A DNA stretch of 64,000 bases from Acheta domesticus. Taxonomy: Eukaryota > Arthropoda > Insecta > Orthoptera > Gryllidae. The stretch is taken from assembly GCA_031308135.1 (NCBI GenBank), contig JAHLJT010004567.1, forward strand, positions 37,956,389-38,020,388, read 5' to 3'. The notes beneath the pieces were generated by a model. The model was not told the origin of the DNA. It made no database searches and was given only the letters and a program-made list of their open reading frames with translations. Within the stretch, counting starts at the first letter, position 1, and every line of letters begins with the position of its first letter. Below are positions 22,326-32,899 of this stretch, in pieces. Made by a program: the position numbers and the translations under genes.

Positions 22326-23100
22326 CTAGCTGGTACCCGGTGTCTTGCTGCCACAGAGGAAATAATTGGGGAAATATCCCTCTCCCCCTCTTCTTTCCCC
22401 ACTCTCTCTTTCTTTCCTCACTCTCTCTTTCCATCTCTGTTTCCTCCCTCTCTGTCTTTTCATCCTCTCTCATTTTTCCCACTCTTTTCTTAGCCCATTC
22501 TGTTTCTTTTCTCTCACTGTCTCTCTTTTCTCTCTTCTTCCCCACTCTCTGTCTCTATTTTTCCGTCTCCCTTTTCTCTCTTTTCCCTCTGTGTCTCTTT
22601 ACCTCTGTGTCTCTTTTCCCCTCTGTCTCGCTTTTTCTCTCCGTCTCTCTTTTTCCCCTCTGTGCCTCTTTTGCTCTCTGTGTCTCTTTTTCCCTCTGTG
22701 CTTCTTTTCCCTCTGTGTCTCTTTTTTTCCTCTGTGCTTCTTTTCCCTCTGTGTCTCTTTTTTCTCTGTGTCTCTTTTTCCTTCCGTGTCTTTTTCCTTC
22801 CGTGTCTCTTTTTTTCTCTGTGTATGTTTTCTCCTCTGTCTCTCTTTTCACTCTTGTCTCTCTTTTTCCATCTCCCTCTTTCCCTCTTTTCCCCGTCTCT
22901 CTTGTTCCCTCTCTTTCTTCTTCCCTCTCTCTCTTTTTCCCTCCTCTCTCATCAACTTGCGCTGCCCTCTCCTCCTGTCCTCCTCGACCGCGGCCCATAT
23001 CACCCATGGCAACGCCCAGCAACAATGAAGCTCAGATGGATTGGGTATTTAACTATGCATTTAAATGAAGCGCTATCTCATGCTACAGCGACATCTAGTT
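22326..23100. repeat. Pyrimidine-rich low-complexity tract, preceded by an ACTAGCTGGTACCCGG motif
   Basis: 22380-22950 is almost entirely C/T, with degenerate 15-30-bp units such as 'ctgtgtctctttttccctc'. The long frames over it are compositional artefacts. The phrase 'actagctggtacccggtgtc' at 22325 just before it recalls a common terminal motif of arthropod mobile elements (inference). 22950-23100 is a unique GC-richer end. Confidence 0.8.
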
Positions 23101-23993
23101 GAGCAATAATCATTGTACTAAGCCAATATTCTTCCCGCAAGTGCAAGCAAAGAATTGACAAAGTTTTATCGCAATCGAATGAACGGTACGGCAGCACATT
23201 AAGCACGAACCAACAACCCATGATTTTTATATATTAGATTTCTCGTTTTTGAAGTTATTTGCTTATGTCTGGACAACTATTCGCTTAGCTTTCTTTTACA
23301 CAATTTTAGCGGACGAAATTCTCTATTAAATACATACATTAACTTCAACAATTGTTTTCGGCGTTAGATAGCGCTGAAAATCGACGAGTTTTGTACCGTT
23401 AAAGGAGAGAAAAGACATTTCCCATCCTATTATTTGCAGCTGCGATCTAGTTTCACTACGTCATGCTTGAAAATGACTATGACGAATTGACATTGGCATT
23501 ATTGGCAATGGCGTTCTTGGCACTACATCTCTCGCGCAATCAGTACAAATGCGTTTTTTCGTGTCTGATATTTTAATACCCTCCCTCAAATAATCAAATA
23601 AGACGGGAATGAGAGAAGAGACAATACATTCTCCAAAATGTTCTAATATTTTTACCAACATAATGTTATGCCATGTGGGAAATTATGATGTAAAAAACAA
23701 TGAAACGAAAAATGAAATTTGAGGTATGGAACAAACATTTAGGATCAAGTAAGTTATTAAATAATTCGTAAAGTAAGTTTAGGATTAAAAGAAATAGAGC
23801 ATCGCTGGAGATTAATAAGGCTGTGAGCATTCATAGGACATTGCCATATATCACGATCTATTTTTGGAAAGAATATTTCTCGTTGTTTTCTCTTTGATCA
23901 ATTATACTCTATGTGTCAATCTTCGATGGGGAAAAAGGATATCTTTGTCAGAAAACAGACCATGATTTGTGTAGACTTGGGCTGTGTTGGCAG
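23100..23993. other. No gene recognised
   Basis: A/T-rich unique-looking DNA. A short minus frame at 23461-23661 has no recognisable domain. Confidence 0.45.
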
Positions 23994-24822
23994 CAGGGCC
24001 GTAGCCAGGATTATTTCTCGGGAGGGGCTTCCAAAATTTAAAAATATGTAGCACGAGATTTATTATAATATATTTATCCGGTTTGTTTACACGATATGCT
24101 CTTAAAAAATGAAACACCAACATGATTTTAAACATATTTAACATTATTTCCACCTAACATTATACAATATTTAATTTATTATTTTCCAAACTATTTAATT
24201 TATTTAATAGTTTAATAATTAATATTTAATTTATTAATCCAAACTACTGGAGGCGTCAACTACAAACGCAATTTTCTGATCTTCTTTCCATCCATAATGT
24301 CAATCATTTTGTCCGCAGTGATATCCCTATGAATTGAAATAATGGCTAGTGCACTGAGTCTGTTATCATGCATTACACTACGTATACAACTTTTTACTCT
24401 CTTCATTGTTTCTCCATACTAGCAGTTGTTACTGGCAAGGTAGCTAAGGTAGTAAGTATCTAATAGTACGTAAATATACTGGATCGCAGTTCTCTAAGAC
24501 TTTCAGCACCTCGAGGTTAGCATCTTTGTTGGAAGCTTTTTTACACCATAGTTCATACTCAGCTTTTACTGCAGAGCGTGATATGATATCAAAGTATATA
24601 ATTAAATTTTCATTTCATGGATGGAAGCGAAGCCGGGAAGAAGTTCCTAGAAACTTGGAAGAATGTCTTCATTTGAAGTAAATCTGTCTGTCTGTACTTT
24701 TATACATGTCGATATATTTGGATAAATTTAAACTAATAAATAAATAATTAATGAATGAAAAAAAGATAAGAATTTCGGGGAGGGCTTCAGCCCCTCGAGG
24801 CCCTCCCCTGACTACGTGCCTG
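23994..24822 (-). mobile_element. hAT transposon remnant with 8-bp target duplication and transposase C terminus
   Basis: The left end CAGGGCCGTAGCCAGGA starts at 23994; the right end is the inverse of CAGGCACGTAGTCAGGGG, ending at 24822. Flanks are GTTGGCAG (23986-23993) and GTTGGTAG (24823-24830), an 8-bp duplication with one change, as expected for hAT. The minus strand at about 24600-24260 encodes the hAT C-terminal dimerisation region. One frame gives LATLPVTTASME, and after a frameshift another gives VMHDNRLSALAIISIHRDIT and ends KLRL-stop. The N-terminal transposase is absent. This matches hAT proteins related to ZMYM1-like transposases, from memory. Confidence 0.9.
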
Positions 24823-24830
24823 GTTGGTAG

Positions 24831-25304
24831 AGATGTACGATCTCTACGAGAAGTTTTAATACTGTTATGTAGAAAGACTTTTCCTGAACCAAATGATAAT
24901 GATCTTTACTGAGACGCGATACATTTGGTTTCTACACAAAACGTACTACAAAGAGAGGTATGGGGAGGAAAAGTATTGGAAATACCGTAACAATATTATC
25001 TCAAATCTTCGGTCGAAAAATCCGTATTTTAGGTTCTTTTCTGGCTGTAACTTTGCACACACGTCAGGATGAAGGATTATTATTGATATTTTGAAGTCGT
25101 TTGGATTAGTGCAGATGGCAAGGAAATACAAGTAATTTTGTACCGGGAGATCGGAATATGTATCCATGTTTCCATGGAAGGAGGTGTCACTTTCGCTAAA
25201 CTGTCTGAGTTTTCGAAATTGCGAGTTGAAAATAGCAGAGTAGATTGAGAGATATGTAGATTTTTAAGTGACAGCCCGAGTGGGTTCATCATTGCGACTG
25301 CTTG
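24831..25304. other. No gene recognised
   Basis: Unannotated intergenic DNA between a hAT remnant and a SINE. Short minus frames at 24946-25316 show no domain. Confidence 0.45.
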
Positions 25305-25470
25305 GTATTGTGGCAAAGCCCACGGCGACTTTACTCGATCGATCAGAGTTCGAATCTCGATGCGGAAAACAAATTGCTGATTGAAAACAATTTTGCAGAT
25401 TCGTATGGTAGTGTATTATTTGCGGAGCCGTTACAAATATTGCGAAGAAATACGTGCCGTTGTAGCAGTT
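25305..25470 (+). mobile_element. SINE copy with tRNA-like head
   Basis: Has 'ggtattgtggcaaagccca' (A-box region), 'cagagttcgaatctcgatg' (B box), then 'aacaaattgctgattg' and a body ending 'gttacaaatattgcgaag'. Same family as 7045-7220 and 46013-46740. Confidence 0.6.
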
Positions 25471-25833
25471 TTAAATGAAAGGGCCACAAATGTTTCATTG
25501 CTTGCTATTTTTAAGTGGTTTGGAAAATAAATATTAAATTTTAATAATTTTTTTGAAACTAATAGAATGAAAGCTTAACCTGGCCGTCAATTGTTCATGC
25601 CGTCGTTTTTTCTTACGTTGTGTGATTGTGTGCGTTGCAATGAGTATATTAATAGCATTCACTTTTTTGTCATTTTCAGCGATGAAGCGAATGTGAATGT
25701 TAGGTTATAGATAACAAAGTTAATATTGCAGTTTTTTTAAAGTTCGAATGTTTTTTTTTCTACGGCTTATATCCATCGGGGAGCTGGTTAGCCTTTATGT
25801 TCCGATGGGACGGTATTCGACTATACACCAGAG

Positions 25834-26340
25834 CAGTGGCGTAGCTTCAGTCACCTGTGGCAAAGCTAATGGGGCCACTCCCTTTAAATTAAGTATAAAA
25901 ATATCTATTTCTTGCGTAGATTGTACATTATTTTATTAAATTTTATATTTAATAAAATAATGTACAATGTTTGTTAATATTTTGTACAAATAATGTACAA
26001 AATGCATTTATTAAATTTATTGCGTTTTAGTTTTCATTATTTATTATTTAAATGTACACTTATTAAATAAATATATATAATTTTCGACTAAGCTATAAAA
26101 ATATAATTCCAACTATAAGATTTTCAAACTTCTAAAGCTAAGAAAACTTAATATATAATTAATATATAATATATAAATATAATATTAATTATATTAATAT
26201 TATATATAATAATATTAATATATAAATTTTTTAAGTAAATGATTTAAATTATATAATTTTAACTATAAAATATTTTAATTAGAATGATGTCACCAGGGGC
26301 GCGCCGCCCCCTGCCTCTTCCCTCCCTAGCTACGCCACTA
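25834..26340. mobile_element. Non-autonomous hAT element, 507 bp, with 8-bp target duplication
   Basis: Ends CAGTGGCGTAGCTTCAG (25834) and the inverse of TAGTGGCGTAGCTAGGGAGG (ending 26340). Flanks are CACCAGAG (25826-25833) and CACTAGAG (26341-26348), 7 of 8 identical. The interior is extremely AT-rich and includes a near-perfect palindrome around 25921-25970 (TTGTACATTATTTTATTAAA and its complement). Confidence 0.9.
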
Positions 26341-26348
26341 CACTAGAG

Positions 26349-26490
26349 ACTTGCGGGCTTCTCGCATCTGAGGCCAGCAGAACGCGAGGCTCTCCGCGAC
26401 AACACGTACATGAGAGACAAGGGACCGAGCGGTAACACGCTCTTAGCCATCTCGGCCATCCAGGTCGGCAGTTCGAAGATTGAGTATTTT
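26349..26490 (+). mobile_element. tRNA-derived repeat (SINE head or tRNA pseudogene)
   Basis: 'gggaccgagcggtaacacgc' resembles an A box and 'ggtcggcagttcgaagattg' a B box about 45 bases later, a tRNA-like layout. The stems do not fold cleanly. It abuts the hAT target duplication. Confidence 0.4.
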
Positions 26491-26639
26491 TATATACAGT
26501 AGAAAGATTAGTGACTATATAAACGCAATATTCATCAATCGATTGAAACATAACATTTCACAAAAACGTTCTAGTAATTATGACAATAGATGGTGCATTA
26601 CGTTTTCTGTTCGTTTTCAGATACATATTTAAGTCTGTG

Positions 26640-27095
26640 TTGAATGAATGAAAATAAATAAATAAAAAATAAAAATAGGGAAAAGTATTTTCACATTTAT
26701 GAGAGAGACTATAAGCATATTTTATACAATTTCATAATTTGCAGTATAGTATAAAATCAATATTTTCTACGGTAAGACTGTCTTATCCCTTTTTCTTCAA
26801 ATCAATGTATATTGTAATTTATTATTTTTCTAATTAATGTATTAAGTATATTTAGATTTACTATTTTTGTCAATGTCCTCGGCCTTCAGCCGCCATCCTG
26901 ATTGAGGTTTTCTGGGTTTACTCAATCGCTTAAGGCGTATGCCGGGATGGTCCCTAGTTTTCTCTCCCAGAAGTAAAAGTAAAAGTATCCTCCTCCCTAG
27001 ATTTTCTTCGTAGTTTATGAAATAATGTATATATTTAATGTGGTTAGGCGGAAGAGCAGGCCAAATGGCCTGAGCCTCGCCACTAATAAAGACAA

Positions 27096-27137
<42 letters not shown>

Positions 27138-27140
27138 CCA
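26640..27140 (+). mobile_element. 3' end of a LINE, with (TTA)n tail
   Basis: The phrases 'cgccatcctgattgaggttt', 'actcaatcgcttaaggcgta', 'gtggttaggcggaagagcag', 'gcctgagcctcgccactaat' and 'aaagacaa' followed by a (TTA)n tail match, in reverse, the 3' region of the minus-strand LINE at 42730-43640. No ORF is retained. Confidence 0.75.
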
Positions 27141-27483
27141 TTAAACTAATTTTGAAGACTGAAAATTTCATTGAGATAGATTTATAGAAGCAAACAAATT
27201 TGGTCAAATTTCTCACGATTACTTCTCCTGGAACTCACTCGTTCCCCTGTCCCTCAAAAAAACTTGTACCACACGACCCATTTAACCGGACCGTATTTTG
27301 TAATCTTCGCATGTCCGAGGGTAGGCGTTTGCCTGGACTGTGTTTTTCCTCGCCTGGATTTCGAAGACGATGCCTTCGGTGATAAGCCTTGACCTGTCAA
27401 CAGCGCAGCTGCACCGGGAATGGGTGCAACTGACAAAGAAGTGCGTCAACATACAATGTAGGCTTTCACGGCCGGTTTCTTCA

Positions 27484-27897
27484 TTGTGGGAAGTTGCCGG
27501 GCTTGCAGGCCGTGGTCCAACGGAGACTACTCCAGACGTTTCGCCTACAACTGTGGTAGGCATCTTCAGTGGTGATGCTGGCGGGGGCGAAGAACTCTCT
27601 CCGGCAGCACGTCGTCGACTGATGCACTACGGCGTCGAGGAGCCGTATTTATACGCGCGGTTCGCGCCGAGGTTCGCGCGCTCGCGACTGATTGGGCCGC
27701 GTCACCGGTGATCGCGCGTGATCGTATAAATACGGCTCCTCGACGCCGTAGTGCATCAGTCGACGACGTGCTGCCGGAGAGAGTTCTTCGCCCCCGCCAG
27801 CATCACCACTGAAGATGCCTACCACAGTTGTAGGCGAAACGTCTGGAGTAGTCTCCGTTGGACCACGGCCTGCAAGCCCGGCAACTTCCCACAATAA
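27484..27897. repeat. Large near-perfect palindrome (173-bp arms, about 66-bp loop)
   Basis: Left arm 27484-27656 (from 'attgtgggaagttgccgggc' to 'gagccgtatttatacg') is repeated inverted at about 27723-27895 ('cgtataaatacggctcctcg' to 'ggcaacttcccacaat') with almost no mismatches. The loop is GC-rich. The arms are GC-rich, unlike the surroundings. Both strands therefore carry the same open frame (EVAGLAGRGPTETTPDVS), which is a result of the symmetry. A foldback transposon or recent inverted duplication is likely. Confidence 0.92.
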
Positions 27898-29478
27898 AGA
27901 AGTGCGTGCTCATCGAAGACGAGCGTGAAACATCCTTATGTTGACTTGACCACACGACGCTCCTTGTGTTCAGTATTTTGGGTGAGATTTCGGTGCGTGG
28001 ACGATTGCGTATTCGACCACATAATATTTGCAGTTTCGAAATGTATTTGCGTTTCCGTAAAACGAATTTCAAAATTTAACATTGAAAATATGATCGTTCT
28101 TGAAAATCACTTGTTTTAGGCAAAAACATATTAAAATAGGCATCAACCACTCTTTTAGAACGTTTTAGGCACTATTAGATGCTTCTAGTAGATCTATTTT
28201 TTCATGATTCGTAAACATGCGCAATAATTTTCCCCAACATCCTAAAGGAACTAAATAGGCATTTGTCCTAAAATCCGAGGTCTAGACATCACACACTATT
28301 CTAATCCGCCATACACGTCCAATATTAAGAGCTAGGGATTGCGTTCTAAATGCGATTTGTGACTCAATTGAAAGGCGTTATTTAGAACGGGACGAATGTG
28401 CAGAAATGTAAAAATTAAACAATGGGGTCAATCCATTTTAAGTGGTCCAGCACTGGTCGCTCGACCATCTCAAAAAAAATTCATATTTTGTACATAAATT
28501 TCCTCATGTTTTGGCTGTTCAAAACCACCTTTCACTTTTTTTACTGTACCTCGTTTTCAAATGGCGGCCATTTTTGTTTCGCGCCGTGCGCCATTTTTCG
28601 CGTTTGCAGACATTTACTCTTTTCTAAAGTACTCAGCTCCAGGTTATTCTAGCATTCTAGATTAAAAACCATTCGATTCAGCATACTCTGGCCTGCAAAT
28701 CGAAATATTTCTTACCTATTTTCTATGTTTTTATTTGGGAAATATTTGCAACCAACTCTATGGAACGCGAATGAACGAAATTCGATTTTCAGAGAGTAAT
28801 TTTTCAAAGAAGAAATAGAATCTAAGCTTTAATTTTTTCTCTGCTTTTACACACAACAATATAGTTACTTTTTGTAAAATATCATTGGTATATAACGTAC
28901 CCCTTGAAAATTGGAATTTTGGATTTTTTCCCAATTTTGAACTGTAATATCTCTGTTGGGGGACCAGATAAAAATCTGAAAATTGTACACATGCTAGACC
29001 GCTATCATACCAAACTTCAGTAAAAATTACAACTTTTAGATTTAACTCGAAGTATTTTTTAAAAAATTGAAAACTTACGAAAAAAAGGCTTCATTTCCCG
29101 TTGAGGATACGTTGTGCCAAGTAGTAATCACATTATTTTGAAGCTATTTTAAAGGAAAATCTACATTGATTTAAAATAATTAATTATACCTAGCAATTAA
29201 TAAACATAAAAGTGGCCTTATATATAATTTTCAATATTACGTATAGTTTACTCTAAAACAAACTTACACCTTGACATCTACGTCGGTAATTGAAAATACG
29301 GTTATCCTGATTTTGAAAGCTGAACCGCTTAAAACAAAAAATATTTATAAAATACAACAAATAAATAAATGCAGTGTCTTTTTATGTTTTTGCGTTTAAA
29401 TTTACCATTCTGCTTACTATTTCTGAAGGTTTCTGCAGAGATATGAACAGTCGCACAGTACCCGTTAGTGCAATAACG
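27898..29478. other. No gene recognised, up to the assembly gap
   Basis: AT-rich DNA. 28422-28652 has two overlapping short frames containing 'MGSIHFKWSSTGRSTI'; no family recognised. It may be an unknown repeat. Confidence 0.4.
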
Positions 29479-29578
29479 NNNNNNNNNNNNNNNNNNNNNN
29501 NNNNNNNNNNNNNNNNNNNNNNNNNNNNNNNNNNNNNNNNNNNNNNNNNNNNNNNNNNNNNNNNNNNNNNNNNNNNNN
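29479..29578. other. Assembly gap (100 N)
   Basis: Exactly 100 undetermined bases. The open frame at 29579 runs into the gap, so its 5' end is unknown. The true gap size and the continuity of the two sides are not established. Confidence 1.
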
Positions 29579-30415
29579 ATAATAAATAAACGTTCGTCTG
29601 TCTCGGGTGACAGCGCTTCCCGTGCATCGGGATATGGTTTAGACCGAGTCGCTAGTGATGTACCTCCTAATATTACATTATGTGGTAGGTCGAATACTTT
29701 ACAACACTGTTCTCTTCGACCATGTCCTATGCAATATTTTGAGGACTACGCCCATATTTCTCTGGTCAATAATAATTCTATAGATCTGTTATGTGGAATT
29801 GATTCTAACGATACTCGCAATCATATTGTTATAAATGCTCCATATTCACGATTTTCGAACGGTGAAGAACTTGTAGATGTAATGCCTCTTTTTCTTTGTA
29901 AATTGTACAATATGGGAGAACAAGAATTAAACGTAAAATATCAAGTAATTCATTATAATAATAACGACATGACGTGTTCATTATCTACGACATTTTGTAA
30001 TTCCGTAATACATTACATTCCTCTTCTTGCCTTCGTTCCTAATTATCCAGCCGAAATTTGGAGAGTCATGGATTGTTTGCATAGATTTATTCGCGAATTT
30101 TTTACCAAATTTATGAAATATCCATCTCGATCTTTATTATTGAATATGGTATGTGATTCGCCGCACGAACAAATTGACAGAGGAAGTAGTGCGTTATTAG
30201 GTGTAACGGATGATGAGGAAGATGACGAGCTTCATTGTAAATGGATACCGACCACACCCCTTGCATTTAGCGATACGTTTGCAGGTGCGTGTTCGGCTTT
30301 ACAGGATATTTGGAATAGGTTACTAAGTAATGTTTTTGTATCTGTTGTTATTATTGATAAAACAACATCGTCTGATGATCTAGTACATACATTACAAAAA
30401 ACATCAAATTCATAA
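29579..30415 (+). CDS. Unrecognised protein, 5' end in the gap (virus-like block)
   Basis: Open from the gap edge through the first Met at 29729 to a stop at 30413-30415, about 278 codons without an intron signal. It has scattered cysteines, a hydrophobic stretch YIPLLAFVPNYPAEIW (near residue 90 from Met), and an acidic run DDEEDDE (near residue 160). AT-rich codon use matches the frames that follow. From 30384 the +1-shifted frame opens and continues directly into the next frame with sensible sequence, so this and the next entry are probably one gene broken by a small indel. I cannot assign a family. Confidence 0.55.
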   Translation: MINKRSSVSGDSASRASGYGLDRVASDVPPNITLCGRSNTLQHCSLRPCPMQYFEDYAHISLVNNNSIDLLCGIDSNDTRNHIVINAPYSRFSNGEELVDVMPLFLCKLYNMGEQELNVKYQVIHYNNNDMTCSLSTTFCNSVIHYIPLLAFVPNYPAEIWRVMDCLHRFIREFFTKFMKYPSRSLLLNMVCDSPHEQIDRGSSALLGVTDDEEDDELHCKWIPTTPLAFSDTFAGACSALQDIWNRLLSNVFVSVVIIDKTTSSDDLVHTLQKTSNS

Positions 30416-30974
30416 AGAAGAATTAAATCGATTTAAAAACTTGCCTGATATAGAATGTCCGGATAAAAGCCACTGTATTAAGCAATGTACTATGAATACT
30501 ATACATCCATGTCAAGTCGAAAAATATATCGGATTATGTAAAAAGTATGCTCGATATATGCTAATGGCAATTTTTCGAACAGATTTTATTGGTGGGAAAT
30601 CAGAGGATGATTGTGTTGAAGTTGTTCTGAGTCATGTCATTTCTTGTTTTCCTCTTCATGTTCTCTCAGTCGATGACCTCTGGACGTGGTATATATTACT
30701 CGGTAGTCTTATCAACACAAGAAAATCATTGTGTAGTACGCTTTTGAACAAGTGGGAGTGTGGTAATAATAAAAATAAACGACATAAATTAAAAGCAAAC
30801 ATATCAGACGCGCTCAAAAAACTTGGCAATAGTATACGAATACATTTAGGATATAAACAACGCGAACCGTATTCGACGAAACATCCCGTGTATAGAAAAC
30901 GTAAACGATACGATGGTTCAGACCAGGAGCCAAACGAAAAAACTACAATCCATAAGAAAAGAAAGCGAACATAA
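30384..30974 (+). CDS. Unrecognised basic-tailed protein, probable continuation of the previous frame
   Basis: Open from 30384 (first Met 30441) to 30974. It has three closely spaced cysteines near the start (CPDKSHCIKQC), a hydrophobic middle (SHVISCFPLHVLSVDDLWTWYILLG), and a strongly basic C terminus with two nuclear-localisation-like runs (RKRKRYDG and KKRKRT). Another basic frame continues past its stop (30963-31017), suggesting a second frame break before the next ORF. Intron-less. Function unknown. Confidence 0.5.
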   Translation, partial: YIHYKKHQIHKEELNRFKNLPDIECPDKSHCIKQCTMNTIHPCQVEKYIGLCKKYARYMLMAIFRTDFIGGKSEDDCVEVVLSHVISCFPLHVLSVDDLWTWYILLGSLINTRKSLCSTLLNKWECGNNKNKRHKLKANISDALKKLGNSIRIHLGYKQREPYSTKHPVYRKRKRYDGSDQEPNEKTTIHKKRKRT

Positions 30975-31108
30975 ACAACGTCGTAAATTATTAACGGTGC
31001 AAAGAATAAAGCAAAAATAAGGGGAAAAATGAGAAAAAAAAACTCAAACGATGGAAGGAAAGCGATGGACAGGCGTCAATTACTACCAAAAAGAACAGAT
31101 TTAAATAT

Positions 31109-32899
31109 ATGATAGCATGTTTAGAAGAGCGTTACGGAAAATTGGGAAACGATGGAGACGATATACATAAGATACGCTTGTGTTCAAAGCCCAACGACAT
31201 TATGTCTTCTATAAAAAGTTTAAATATAACCGATATGAAAAGTTTAAATGTAACTAATGTGGATGTTTTAACTGCAAATGCAGTAGAATATCATGGTGAA
31301 CCTCAATCTCGTTGTGTACATATTACAGAAAATACAAATCCGCACAATTTACCTGTGTATATACAGGCTAATGTAGAGGATATTTTACAATTTTTTCAAA
31401 AGAGTAATTTGGATAAAAGAATATCTGTGTATGATGTATCGTATAATTGCCGAAGAGATATTCAATTATTAATGGCTCAAATAACAACAACTGCAATTAC
31501 CGATCTAAATATTGATCAAGTAGCATTAATTCAAAGATCACATTTTTCGATGAATCAATTAAGTAATTGCATGACATCAGAGTGTATCAAATGTACATTT
31601 GATATTGTTGCCGTCTTGAATGAAAAAGTGCAGTCTTTATGTCATTTTGATGCCAAAAAACGTAATCCTTTGGTTATGATAGTGGAATATCAACTACATA
31701 AATTATTAAAAAGTATATCGAATGATTATTTTACGAATATATTAAAACAAATGACAGGTGTTACCAACGTGAGTATGGAAAGCTATTCACTTACATATAA
31801 AGGAAACAATACGATTTTAATTGTTTTAGATAATTTAAACAAACAAGATGATATTTTATTACGATTATTAGCGGCTTGGAAAACTATAGAACCATTTAAT
31901 CAATGGAAATTAATGTTATTGATTACACAATCTAAGAATATTGAGAAAAGAAATCAAAATGACAAAAATTTAGATATACGTGAAAAAATGTTACGAAACA
32001 TGGATGTGCCTTATAAACATATGTACATGGAGTCTCCTTCCGAACAAATTCCAATAGAAATAATTCAAAATCCCGATACAGTTTTTTCATTCGAAGAGGA
32101 CGTGTTGTATTGTGCTACTGATAACAAGACTTTCATAAAATTTACTGACTTTTTTTGCCAGCAGTTTATAAAAGATAGAATTCCTACAAATACTCATGAA
32201 TACGTTTTATTACCCAATGAAACATTAGTTTGTGATCCCATTATTATTGGATTACCATACGTTATGACCCATAGTATATTTAGTACAAATAAAAAGTATA
32301 ATTTATTTTGTGGAGATCACGTGAAAGTTACAAATTTTGTCAAAAATTCCAATGGTCATATTGAACGTATTGTTGTGACGCGTATGAAAGATAATCGTGT
32401 TTTTCATGTACCAGCTATAAAAGTAAAATGGCTAAATCATAAATATAACTTAAGACGTAATCTTTCCCATCCACTTCAATATAAAAATAATGTAAATAAA
32501 TTACAGTCAAAGAACAATGTTACGTTTAATTGTAAAGTAGGAAATCATTTACTCAAGTATGAACATGTTCCACAAAATAGTTCATATTATTGTATACCGC
32601 TCATTTTAGAAGCCATTATAGCAGAAAGTGGAGAATATGATATAGAAACGAAGGTAAAAAATATTGTTATGTTAGTAAAGGAATATGGTCGACAAGAAAA
32701 ATTATTTATTAAAGAAAATTCGCAATTTGCATTCGAAACTGTTACAATCCAACCTGGTAATTTATGGGTATTTAAGTGTTTGTTAATTATTCTTTATTGG
32801 CATTTTTTACCATTCTTTATGGTATTTCACTGTTGTATATATTGCGATAGGATTGTATCAGTTCTGATGTTATATATTACAAAAAGAATTACGTTTTAG
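31109..32899 (+). CDS. Large AT-rich ORF, possible decayed SF1 helicase-like viral protein
   Basis: 596 codons from the first Met; the same frame is open upstream to about 30990 (Lys-rich), so the start is uncertain. Residues about 235-245 read TILIVLDN, a Walker-B-like strand, followed by another hydrophobic strand LMLLITQ (about 272). Near residue 400 comes FCGDHVKVTNF plus NGHIERIVV, resembling the C-terminal beta-barrel ('GD.V.VT.N...NG') of SF1 helicases of large DNA viruses. No Walker A or motif VI is visible, so if it is a helicase it is truncated or decayed. The last ~45 residues are hydrophobic and may be non-homologous sequence or unspliced intron, because a GT-like donor (CAACCTG/GTAATT) lies near 32755. 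This is inference. Confidence 0.45.
   Translation: MIACLEERYGKLGNDGDDIHKIRLCSKPNDIMSSIKSLNITDMKSLNVTNVDVLTANAVEYHGEPQSRCVHITENTNPHNLPVYIQANVEDILQFFQKSNLDKRISVYDVSYNCRRDIQLLMAQITTTAITDLNIDQVALIQRSHFSMNQLSNCMTSECIKCTFDIVAVLNEKVQSLCHFDAKKRNPLVMIVEYQLHKLLKSISNDYFTNILKQMTGVTNVSMESYSLTYKGNNTILIVLDNLNKQDDILLRLLAAWKTIEPFNQWKLMLLITQSKNIEKRNQNDKNLDIREKMLRNMDVPYKHMYMESPSEQIPIEIIQNPDTVFSFEEDVLYCATDNKTFIKFTDFFCQQFIKDRIPTNTHEYVLLPNETLVCDPIIIGLPYVMTHSIFSTNKKYNLFCGDHVKVTNFVKNSNGHIERIVVTRMKDNRVFHVPAIKVKWLNHKYNLRRNLSHPLQYKNNVNKLQSKNNVTFNCKVGNHLLKYEHVPQNSSYYCIPLILEAIIAESGEYDIETKVKNIVMLVKEYGRQEKLFIKENSQFAFETVTIQPGNLWVFKCLLIILYWHFLPFFMVFHCCIYCDRIVSVLMLYITKRITF

Noticed and set aside
22307..23102. Long Leu/Ser/Phe-rich ORFs (up to 253 codons) on the plus strand and Lys/Glu/Arg-rich ORF on the minus strand
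   Set aside because: They lie on a C/T-only tract; all three frames are open because the tract lacks A, so coding potential is an artefact.
27340..27894. Matching ORFs on both strands containing EVAGLAGRGPTETTPDVS
   Set aside because: The symmetry of the large palindrome produces the same frame twice; no protein family recognised.
29374..29627. ORFs spanning the N run
   Set aside because: They read through undetermined bases and have no meaning.
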